A stretch of 59,522 nucleotides of DNA. Origin: Methanospirillum stamsii. GTDB lineage: Archaea > Halobacteriota > Methanomicrobia > Methanomicrobiales > Methanospirillaceae. The notes below the pieces were generated by a model. That model had not been told where the DNA came from. It searched no databases and worked only from the letters and a program-made list of their open reading frames with translations. Each line of letters starts with the position of its first letter. Position 1 is the stretch's first letter. The translations under genes and the position numbers were made by a program. Of the stretch, positions 1 to 7,384 are shown piece after piece. The stretch is taken from the NCBI RefSeq assembly GCF_003173335.1, contig NZ_QGMZ01000024.1:1-59522 (forward strand), read 5' to 3'.

Positions 1-2
1 CA

Positions 3-16
3 CCCCCACCCTTGAT
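3..16. repeat. Partial copy of the C-rich repeat also found near 58.68 kb
   Basis: The first bases of the window contain the 14-mer cccccacccttgat, which recurs exactly at 58674-58687 as the right arm of a long G/C hairpin. Here the left arm would lie outside the window. It sits just downstream of a transposase remnant on the minus strand, so a link with mobile DNA or a transcription end is possible but not shown. Confidence 0.4.
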
Positions 17-37
17 TTTCCCCTTATGGTTTTGTAA

Positions 38-208
38 TTACCCACTCAAAGTAGCGATGAGCCCAATTTCTCCGGTGATGTTATCAACTCGTCCAATCAA
101 AGTCCGACGGGCCCGTGATTGTTTCTTTTCTTTGTCCCAGAAGGATATGGAATGATATGCATAAGTGATCCCGGATCGTTTATCTTTTTGGTACACAATT
201 GCCACCAT
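38..208 (-). pseudogene. N-terminal remnant of an IS4/IS1634-like transposase
   Basis: The minus strand reads 56 codons from ATG at 208 to TAA at 38. The product begins MVAIVYQKDKRSGITYAYHS and continues with a WDKEKKQSRARRTLIGRVD segment. This matches, from memory, the conserved N-terminus of a methanogen transposase family whose full proteins are roughly 500 residues. The frame stops soon after the motif and no DDE catalytic region follows, so it is read as a truncated, inactive copy. Whether more of the element lies left of the window cannot be seen. The C-terminal fragment at 22051-22250 looks like the same or a related family. Confidence 0.6.
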
Positions 209-654
209 GATTATTCTTCCTCGTTATGTATATTATTTGACACGTAACGATGATAAAGATATCGATCCATGATTGAGGGGAGTTAGAAGGATTAAAAGAG
301 AATGAGGAGATTTATCGTTATGCGTCAGCGGGAATCAAGGATGTACACTCGCACTCTAGTTGAAAATTGCACTGCGAACTATGCTGACAGAGCTCAAAGA
401 AAACAAGGTGAGTGTAGAAATGCTTTTGAAACAATTGCATCGCGTTAGTCTGGTTGATTTTCAGATGGATCAAGATGCTCAGGTTTGGTATGTGGGCATG
501 CAAAAGAAGACAGAAAAAGTTTTGGAGCAGACAGGGAGAAAGAACTCTTTGGTGAGAGGGTCAAGTATGCTAGTGATCACTTTGAAGCTGTTCAGTCCCT
601 ACAGATCCCGGTTTATTTCACAACACCGACTATTACCTTCAGACCAACAATAAA
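209..654. other. Gene-poor stretch, unassigned
   Basis: The longest open frame here (plus strand, 360-653) is not recognisable. It runs into the decayed ATPase fragment that follows and has no convincing ribosome binding site. No RNA gene or repeat was recognised. It is probably decayed accessory DNA between transposase debris and the ATPase paralogue array. Confidence 0.4.
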
Positions 655-793
655 CGGAGGATTGGGATCGGGAACAGGGGTTACTTTACTGCCTTCGATG
701 ATCTCCCGGATAAGGAGAGTCTTATCTTAAAAAATAACCATCTTCGTCGATAAGTTCTTTGAAATTATCTGTACCTATCCGGAATTTTGGCAT
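655..793 (-). pseudogene. Broken N-terminal fragment of a third AAA/PD-(D/E)XK paralogue
   Basis: Read from ATG at 793 on the minus strand, the product begins MPKFRIGTDNFKELIDEDGY, closely matching the first 20 residues of the two intact genes downstream in the array. A small deletion then destroys the reading frame at the conserved YFVDK position, and the DNA match fades just before the P-loop codons. Bases upstream of the start (around 800-815) also resemble the upstream region of the intact gene at 4362. The array therefore once held at least three copies. Confidence 0.75.
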
Positions 794-871
794 ATGTCAA
801 CCTGAATTATAAGGGTTTAGTATTCCTTTAAGGAGAAATTTGTTGTCAAAGTTACTCGGATTGAATTACGG

Positions 872-2584
872 TTATCTACAAAAACCAAGGCCTTTGCGGT
901 TTTCACCCACCCCTTCTTCTCCAACCATTACCTGTTTTCCCTGCAAAATGATTGCCAGTGACCTTATCTGTTCCAGGGGAATCCCTACATTATGAACAAC
1001 AACAGGATATCCTCTCTCCCGTATTTGTGCTAATGCAGAGGAACATGACCGTATCAGATCTTTCTTTTGACTAATTGATTTGAACTCTATGACATATGCG
1101 GTGGGATACTTTGGGCTCTTTGGAACCATGATGATATCTGCCCTGCCATATCCGGACTCCGGATTTGACCGGATTTCGTAGACATATCGAAGATTTGCAA
1201 GCAGACCCAGAACGAAGGCATGAAATACAGCTTCAGGCAGTTTCGCAAGATCATACATACTGACAAGTTGCAAAGCCAGATCCTGAAGAAGTTTTTCGAG
1301 TTCAATAACGGGATTAGAATGAATGAACCAATCCATAAGTGCATCAAGACCACCAGGCTTTCCCGGATAGATCCGTTCAATGAAAGTCTCGTATGCAAAA
1401 CTGATCTCCTTGTTTGGTATGGAGAGCCGGTACGCACTCCGGCCACGGATATCTGGCTGTGGATCATCAGCACAAAGGTATCCGGAAAAATATAAAAAAC
1501 TCCAGATGTTTGACGGAGAAATTCCGATATCTTTGAAGGTAATGGTTTCTGATAGCGGATACCGAAGATCCTGCCCTGACAGGAGATGTTCCAGATCCCT
1601 CTTTATTTCCGGACCTCCGGCCTCAAGCTCTTCGTAGATTAACAGATTTGAGGAGGTATTGAGCCAGTGTGGACCTGGCTCATCCGGAAGATTATCAATA
1701 TAGGTTGTTACGGACCAGGGATTGTAGATTGTATTTGAACCAAATAAATACCCATTATACCATTCTCTGATGAGCAAACCATGTTCTGTAATTTGAAAAT
1801 CATGAAGTATTTTATTGATATCCTCTTCGGTAAAACCAAACATGGACGCCAGATTATTCTGTTGAAGGGTTGTACAGACTTTGAGGTTATTGAGCTCTGA
1901 AAAAATTGACTCTTTAGCAACCCGGAGGATCCCGGTGACCACTGCACGATAAAGAGCAAGAGCATTATCAGGTTTGAGGCTACCACCAAGCCAAAACCGC
2001 ATGAATTGTGAGATTTTATCATAATACCCGTTTGTCCATGCTTCAATCATCGGTGCATCATATTCATCAATGATAACAATTACCGGTTTTTGATAGTACT
2101 GATAACAGTAGAGGATGAGTTCTTTCAGGCTGCTATAATAATCATCGATATCTCCCTCCTCTCTACAAATACGTAAAAATCTCTCTTTTCTTCCATTATC
2201 CAAAATAGATTGGATATGTGAGAAGGTCTGAAATAACCGGCTGATTTCTATCTGAACCGCCTGAAGAAAACTTTCAAATGAGGCACGTTTGAAATCTTTT
2301 AAACTGAGATAAATTACCGGATACTGACCCTGATGTTTCATGTATTCCGGGTACTTTGCGATTTCAAGGCCCTCAAAGAGGTATGCGTTACTTATCTCGG
2401 TCTTTTCAAAAAAGTACCGGAGCATAGTCATGTTCAGAGTCTTACCAAACCTCCGGGGACGGGGGAGCAGGGTTACTTTACTACCTTCGATGATCTCCCG
2501 GATAAGGAGAGTCTTATCTACAAAATACCCACCTTCATCGATGAGTTCTTTAAAGTCATCTGTGCCGATCCGGAATTGAGGCAT
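872..2584 (-). CDS. AAA-like ATPase fused to a PD-(D/E)XK nuclease-like domain (copy 1)
   Basis: A 570-residue protein of the widespread AAA-ATPase_like plus PDDEXK_9 type (often annotated DUF1703). The N-terminal domain has the family motif YFVDKTLLI at residues 20-28, a P-loop variant PRPRRFGKT at 41-49, and a Walker B-like VIVIIDEYDAP near residue 170. The C-terminal part has the nuclease-like core GYGRAD followed by YVIEFK, the usual D...ExK arrangement. The biological role of this family is unknown; defence, regulation and selfish behaviour have all been suggested. It is about 75 bp from a near-identical tandem copy, and the two differ mainly in a block around residues 235-330. The last few residues differ from copy 2 and run on into unrelated sequence. 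Confidence 0.85.
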   Translation of the reverse strand: MPQFRIGTDDFKELIDEGGYFVDKTLLIREIIEGSKVTLLPRPRRFGKTLNMTMLRYFFEKTEISNAYLFEGLEIAKYPEYMKHQGQYPVIYLSLKDFKRASFESFLQAVQIEISRLFQTFSHIQSILDNGRKERFLRICREEGDIDDYYSSLKELILYCYQYYQKPVIVIIDEYDAPMIEAWTNGYYDKISQFMRFWLGGSLKPDNALALYRAVVTGILRVAKESIFSELNNLKVCTTLQQNNLASMFGFTEEDINKILHDFQITEHGLLIREWYNGYLFGSNTIYNPWSVTTYIDNLPDEPGPHWLNTSSNLLIYEELEAGGPEIKRDLEHLLSGQDLRYPLSETITFKDIGISPSNIWSFLYFSGYLCADDPQPDIRGRSAYRLSIPNKEISFAYETFIERIYPGKPGGLDALMDWFIHSNPVIELEKLLQDLALQLVSMYDLAKLPEAVFHAFVLGLLANLRYVYEIRSNPESGYGRADIIMVPKSPKYPTAYVIEFKSISQKKDLIRSCSSALAQIRERGYPVVVHNVGIPLEQIRSLAIILQGKQVMVGEEGVGENRKGLGFCR

Positions 2585-2658
2585 ATTGGGATCCTGATTA
2601 ATATATTATATTATTCATCACGGGTGAATATGTTTTATCTGGAATGTAAAAGTGGCAC

Positions 2659-4362
2659 CTACAATAATTTTTTACTGTTTTCACCCACCCCTTCTTCTCC
2701 AACCATTACCCGTTTTCCCTGCAAAATGATTGCCAGTGACCTTATCTGTTCCAGGGGAATCCCTGCATTATGAACAACAACAGGATATCCTCTCTCTCGT
2801 ATCTGCGCTAATGCAGAGGAACATGACCGTATCAGATCTTTCTTTTGACTAATTAATTTAAACTCTATGACATATGCGGTGGGATACATTGGGATCTTTG
2901 GAACCATGATGAAATCTGCCCTGCCATATCCGGACTCCGGATTTGACCGGATTTCGTAGACATATCGAAAATTTGCAAGCAGACCCAGAACGAAGGCATG
3001 AAATACAGCTTCAGGCAGTTTCGCAAGATCATACATACTGACAAGTTGCAAAGCCAGATCCTGAAGCAGTTTTTCGAGTTCAATAACAGGATTAGAATGA
3101 ATGAACCAATCCATAAGTGCATCAAGACCACCAGGCTTTCCCGGATAGATCCGTTCAATGAAAGTCTCGTATGCAAAACTGATCTCCTTGTTTGGTATGG
3201 AGAGCCGGTACGCACTCCGGCCACGGATATCTGGCTGTGGATCATCAGCACAAAGGTATCCGGAAAAATATAAAAAACTCCAGATGTTTGACGGAGAAAT
3301 TCCGATATCTTTGAAGGTAATGGTTTCGGATAGCGGATACCGAAGATCCTGCCCTGACAGGAGATGTTCCAGATCCCTCTTTATTTCCGGACCTCCGGCC
3401 TCAAGTTCCTGGTAAATCAACAGATTTGATGAGTTATTGAGCCAGTGGGTCGCAGGTAAAGCGGGATATTTGGTAATAAACTGGGAGACCGACCAGGGGT
3501 TGTAGATTGTCTCTGACCCGAAGATGTATCCATTATACCATTCCCGGATGGTGTTCTTACAGTCAAGCAGATTAAAATCATGAAGAATTTTTCCGACTTC
3601 TTTTTCTGTGAATCCAAACATGGATGACAATGGGCCTGGTTGCAGGGTTGTTGAGACATCAAGGTTGTTGAGCTCTGAAAAAATTGACTCTTTTGCAACC
3701 CGGAGGATCCCGGTGATAACAGCCCGGTACAATGCAGAGGCATTATCATGTTTGAGGCCTCCTCCAAGCCAGAACCGCATGAATTGTGAGATTTTATCAT
3801 AATACCCGTTTGTCCAAGCCTCAATCATCGGTGCATCATATTCATCGATGATAACAATTACCGGTTTTTGATAGTACTGATAACAGTAGAGGATGAGTTC
3901 TTTCAGGCTGCTATATAAATCATCGATATCTCCCTCTTCTCTGCAAATACGTAAAAACCTCTCCTTCCTTCCATTATCCAGAATGGTTTGAATGTGTGAA
4001 AAGGTCTGGAACAACCGACTGACTTCTATCCGTACCGCCTGGAGAAAACTTTCAAATGAGGCACGTTTGAAATCTTTTAAACTGAGATAAACTACCGGAT
4101 ATTGACCCTGGTGTTTCATGTATTCCGGGTAATTTGCGATTTCAAGGCCCTCAAAGAGGTATGCGTTGCTCGTCTCGGTCTTTTCAAAGAAGTACCGGAG
4201 CATGGTCATGTTCAGAGTCTTACCAAACCTCCGGGGCCGGGGGAGAAGGGTTACATCACTTCCCCCTATTATCTCCTTTATCAAGAGGGATTTATCTACG
4301 AAGTAGCCATTTTCATCACGTAGTTTTTTAAAATCGTCTGTGCCGATCCGGAATTGTAGCAT
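2659..4362 (-). CDS. AAA-like ATPase fused to a PD-(D/E)XK nuclease-like domain (copy 2)
   Basis: A 567-residue tandem paralogue of the gene at 872-2584 with the same domain order: YFVDKSLLI, P-loop PRPRRFGKT, IIDEYDAP, then GYGRADFIMV and YVIEFK. Residues 1-235 and about 325 to the end are almost identical to copy 1. The intervening block differs clearly, for example LQPGPLSSMFGF here against LQQNNLASMFGF, and the adjacent NPWSV segment. Upstream bases just before the start codon also match between copies, so the duplication included the promoter region. Family assignment is firm; function and specificity are not known. Confidence 0.85.
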   Translation of the reverse strand: MLQFRIGTDDFKKLRDENGYFVDKSLLIKEIIGGSDVTLLPRPRRFGKTLNMTMLRYFFEKTETSNAYLFEGLEIANYPEYMKHQGQYPVVYLSLKDFKRASFESFLQAVRIEVSRLFQTFSHIQTILDNGRKERFLRICREEGDIDDLYSSLKELILYCYQYYQKPVIVIIDEYDAPMIEAWTNGYYDKISQFMRFWLGGGLKHDNASALYRAVITGILRVAKESIFSELNNLDVSTTLQPGPLSSMFGFTEKEVGKILHDFNLLDCKNTIREWYNGYIFGSETIYNPWSVSQFITKYPALPATHWLNNSSNLLIYQELEAGGPEIKRDLEHLLSGQDLRYPLSETITFKDIGISPSNIWSFLYFSGYLCADDPQPDIRGRSAYRLSIPNKEISFAYETFIERIYPGKPGGLDALMDWFIHSNPVIELEKLLQDLALQLVSMYDLAKLPEAVFHAFVLGLLANFRYVYEIRSNPESGYGRADFIMVPKIPMYPTAYVIEFKLISQKKDLIRSCSSALAQIRERGYPVVVHNAGIPLEQIRSLAIILQGKRVMVGEEGVGENSKKLL

Positions 4363-4537
4363 ATTGGTATCCTGATTAGTATACGTTTAGTACTCCTCGT
4401 CTATGAGAATATTGTTAGTCAGGATAATATCTGTTACATCCAGGTATCCGGATTTATTACGCGCATAAAACTAAATGGATAAATAGGCTGTTGAATTCTA
4501 AATAGGCGATTTTATTTGAAGGGAGGATATTCAATTC

Positions 4538-4657
4538 ATGACTCCATGGAATCTTAATTTTAGTCCGGGAAACTTATTAGATTATTTAAGTTACTCATAT
4601 CACCAGTTATTTGTAAATATAATTGAAATTACAAGAAAAAATTTTCAGATAATTTAG
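4538..4657 (+). CDS. Possible 39-residue protein upstream of the archaellins
   Basis: A short ORF beginning MTPWNLNFSPGNLL. It is preceded by a strong ribosome binding site, gggaggat, nine bases before ATG, which is better than that of most genes nearby. No homologue is recognised. The sequence is rich in aromatic and hydrophobic residues without a clear membrane segment. It ends about 70 bp before the first archaellin start, so it could be a leader ORF or simply a chance frame. Confidence 0.35.
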   Translation: MTPWNLNFSPGNLLDYLSYSYHQLFVNIIEITRKNFQII

Positions 4658-4726
4658 CAGATATCCGGTTTTTTACGTGGAGAAAAATTAATGTGTAATC
4701 TAAAGAGATATAATTCTGGGGATTTC

Positions 4727-5287
4727 ATGAAACTATACGATGAGGCATTTTCAGGTCTTGAAGCAGCGATTGTAGTAATTGCATTTGTTGTAGTAGCAGT
4801 AGTTTTTGGTATGGCAGTCCTTGGTACTGGTTTTTTTGCAACACAAGAAGCGGAGAAAACGACAACATCAGGGTACAAAATGGCTTCTTCGACAATTTAC
4901 ATTGAAGGGGGAGTTTATGCTTATTTAAAAGATGGTTTTGGATCCAACTCAGCTCTTGATGATGTTCAATTCAGTGCTGCCATCCCTGAAACCGGTCAAG
5001 CACAAGACATGAATGATTTAATTATTGTCTATACTCATTCAAAAGATACCTCTATTGTAAGAGAATTTACCTATGGAAATGGCCCTATTGCCGATTATTA
5101 TCATTTCGGAGCGGATGGATCCTCTATAATGTTGCCAGGTGAAAGAAGGAACTTTCGGTTGGATCAGGTAGATGGCCCTATTCCAGGAGGATGGTTTACA
5201 ATAGAATTTAAACCAAAAGTTGGGGCGACAACATTTGTGACATATCATTTACCTGATTCATTTCAGGGTGGATCAGTTTTCACATAA
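4727..5287 (+). CDS. flaB: Archaellin (archaeal flagellin), first of two
   Basis: An archaellum filament subunit. The start is placed at the Met of MKLYDEAFSGLEAAIVVIAF, giving a short charged leader, a likely pre-archaellin peptidase cut after Ala (A|FSGLE, Glu at +5) and a hydrophobic assembly helix ending GTGFFATQ. An upstream in-frame ATG at 4691 would add 12 residues and is less like the family. The mature part is a beta-rich domain of ordinary length ending KPKVGATTF...GGSVFT, typical of archaellins. No N-X-S/T sequon is present in the product. A second archaellin follows after a 72-bp gap; the archaellum motor genes are not adjacent. Confidence 0.85.
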   Translation: MKLYDEAFSGLEAAIVVIAFVVVAVVFGMAVLGTGFFATQEAEKTTTSGYKMASSTIYIEGGVYAYLKDGFGSNSALDDVQFSAAIPETGQAQDMNDLIIVYTHSKDTSIVREFTYGNGPIADYYHFGADGSSIMLPGERRNFRLDQVDGPIPGGWFTIEFKPKVGATTFVTYHLPDSFQGGSVFT

Positions 5288-5359
5288 TTTTTGTAGGAAC
5301 ATTTATGCTAAATGAAAACTACATACAATTGTTCGGGTGACCGAACAGGACGTATTGAT

Positions 5360-5875
5360 ATGAGAAAAGATTCAGCATTTTCCGGCCTTGAAGCAGCAAT
5401 TGTTCTGATTGCATTTGTTGTCGTGGCCGCAGTGTTCTCCTACGTTATGCTGGGAGCAGGGTTCTTTGCAACCCAGAAGTCACAGGAAGTTACCTATTCA
5501 GGTATCAAACAGTCTACATCCAACATGGTTCTTGATGGACAGTTGTATGGAAATGGAAAGACAATTACCCAATTGACATTCTATCTCACTGTACCAGAGG
5601 GTGGACAGCCACAAAAGATGAGTGATGTGAATTTCCTTATGACTGTTGGGGGTAATACTGTTTCAACTCTTGGATCTGTTATCAAGGGGGATGAACTTCT
5701 TCAACCAGGAGCTAGAACGAAGATTGTAGCTCATTTAGGAAATGCAGCAAATAATAGATATGCACCTAACCCATTAAGACCATCATTTACTGTTGAAATT
5801 AAGCCAAAAGTTGGTGCATCCACATTAATTTCTAAGACCTTAAGCAGTGGATACAATGGTGGAGTAATCATCTAA
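5360..5875 (+). CDS. flaB: Archaellin (archaeal flagellin), second of two
   Basis: A 171-residue archaellin starting MRKDSAFSGLEAAIVLIAF. The longer frame starting at 5312 adds 16 residues ahead of this leader and is rejected because class III signal peptides are short. Predicted cleavage is A|FSGLE. The helix FVVVAAVFSYVMLGAGFFATQ is very like that of Methanospirillum archaellins as I remember them. The C-terminus EIKPKVGASTL...GGVII parallels its neighbour. No N-glycosylation sequon is present in the mature protein. It is probably co-transcribed with the upstream archaellin, with a T-run just after the stop. Confidence 0.85.
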   Translation: MRKDSAFSGLEAAIVLIAFVVVAAVFSYVMLGAGFFATQKSQEVTYSGIKQSTSNMVLDGQLYGNGKTITQLTFYLTVPEGGQPQKMSDVNFLMTVGGNTVSTLGSVIKGDELLQPGARTKIVAHLGNAANNRYAPNPLRPSFTVEIKPKVGASTLISKTLSSGYNGGVII

Positions 5876-5882
5876 TCTCTCC

Positions 5883-5888
5883 TTTTTT
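5883..5888 (+). terminator. Oligo-T likely terminator of the archaellin pair
   Basis: A run of six T lies eight bases after the stop codon of the second archaellin, and AT-rich non-coding DNA follows. Archaeal RNA polymerase commonly terminates at such runs. Confidence 0.35.
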
Positions 5889-6357
5889 AGGTGAATTTTC
5901 ACAGATATTCTAGAGTTTCTTAAATTTTAGTGATTTATCTTAAAGATACTAATATCAGGTTTTTTATTATATTAATTATATCTTCATTTTGATATTAATC
6001 AAGTGAAGGTTACAAAAAGCGGATGATTAAACACGTAATCATTAGCATTTTTAACAAGCATAGTTATTTTATTAGTACAACACCTGAGTTCAGGAATAAA
6101 CATATATAATCACATACTACTCTTCTTAAGTTCATATCGATGAACAGTAAGCTTTCTTATTATTTGAAAAAAGGAAATCGAATGGTTTTTCTTTTTACAA
6201 TGAAATCATATAGAGAAAAATGAATTTCCATGCGAAAATTACAATTGCCTAATAATTATCTAGTACACTGGATTATTGATTGTAAAAAACCGACTGAATA
6301 ATAGAGAATCTTAAAGATTTTTCATTTTATAGGATTGTTTAGAAAATAAAAAATGCC
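5889..6357. other. AT-rich intergenic region, no gene seen
   Basis: About 470 bases of strongly AT-rich DNA between the archaellins and the convergent TPR gene. No ORF, RNA gene or repeat was recognised on either strand. Confidence 0.4.
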
Positions 6358-7308
6358 TTATCTCCGGATTACCGAAACGAATGCAAAGATGATAAATAAT
6401 CCAAATATTCCCAACACTGAATTATTTGACAGAGATGTAAAAAGGTATTCAGAGATTGGATCGGTATATTGGCCTGAAAATAATGGGAGATAATTAGGAT
6501 ATTCCTGGTTCTCCGGGTTAAGAGAGATTGCCTTTTTTATTGCATCTGTTGATTCGTTCATTTGATTGTCTAATTTCAGATTTTTCGCATACCAAAACCA
6601 CCCAACATCATCTTCTGGTTCAAGACGAGTATAATTATTAAAAGAACTGGTTGCATTGTGAATATCTTTAATACGAGAATAAATGATTCCTTTGTTAAAC
6701 CAGGCTTTAGCATGAGACGGATCTTTTTTAATAGCTGTATCATATGCCGTCAAAGCAAAATCGAATCTTTCTACCTTCTCATATGCCATCCCCAGGTTGA
6801 CCCAGGCATTAGAATCATCCGGTTGAGCTGTAGTAACATGTTTGAACTGTTTGATACTTTCGTTATATTGTCCGAGACGATATTTCACCAATCCCAGGTA
6901 AAAGGATGCTTCAATATTTTGAGGATTTGAGTTAACAGTCCGATTGAAATAGTAATCAGAAGCCACATAATCTTCTTTGTACAAAGACGTAAGACCAAGA
7001 TTATACAAAATCCGGGCATCTTGTGGACTGAAATTTAAAGCTTTATGAAAAGAATCAATTGAACTATCATAGGAACCTTCTGCAAGAAAAACCAAACCTT
7101 TCAAATTCCAGGCTGAACTGTTATCAGGATTTTGAGTGATAAATGTGTTTAATACTTCTAGTGAATGATTAAAATCACCTATGAGATACAGGGATTTTGC
7201 ATAATCCAGCGTATTGTTTAAATCCCCCTGATAATCACTTCCAAGTGCTGTATTAATACAGATAAAAGAGAAAATAATAATGAAAATCATGTAACAAATT
7301 ACTTTCAT
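6358..7308 (-). CDS. Secreted TPR-repeat protein with C-terminal membrane anchor
   Basis: About 316 residues from the ATG at 7308. The longer frame needs a TTG at 7356, and the shorter product starts directly with a good signal peptide, MKVICYMIFIIIFSF. Six or more tetratricopeptide units follow, with recurring patterns such as AWNLKG, YNLGL, AWVNLGMAYEK and AWFNKGIIYS. A hydrophobic segment ending VSVIRR at the extreme C-terminus would leave the TPR domain outside the cell. The protein has nine N-X-S/T sequons (for example NHS, NSS, NRT, NES, NAT), unusually many for its size. It is divergent from the GT-C-like gene 76 bp away and may be a scaffold or substrate for the glycosylation system. 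Confidence 0.75.
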   Translation of the reverse strand: MKVICYMIFIIIFSFICINTALGSDYQGDLNNTLDYAKSLYLIGDFNHSLEVLNTFITQNPDNSSAWNLKGLVFLAEGSYDSSIDSFHKALNFSPQDARILYNLGLTSLYKEDYVASDYYFNRTVNSNPQNIEASFYLGLVKYRLGQYNESIKQFKHVTTAQPDDSNAWVNLGMAYEKVERFDFALTAYDTAIKKDPSHAKAWFNKGIIYSRIKDIHNATSSFNNYTRLEPEDDVGWFWYAKNLKLDNQMNESTDAIKKAISLNPENQEYPNYLPLFSGQYTDPISEYLFTSLSNNSVLGIFGLFIIFAFVSVIRR

Positions 7309-7384
7309 ATATGGATGTTTGTCTTCCCGACAAATAGAATAAACGAAAATAAACAATGTCCGTTATTATTAATGAAAAATTAGT

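Noticed and set aside
360-653. 97-residue ORF on the plus strand
   Set aside because: No recognisable motif, no good ribosome binding site, and its 3' part overlaps the decayed ATPase fragment on the other strand.
1087-1473. 128-residue minus-strand ORFs, with matching copies at 2865-3251
   Set aside because: They are out-of-frame shadows inside the two duplicated ATPase genes; similarity between copies reflects the duplication.
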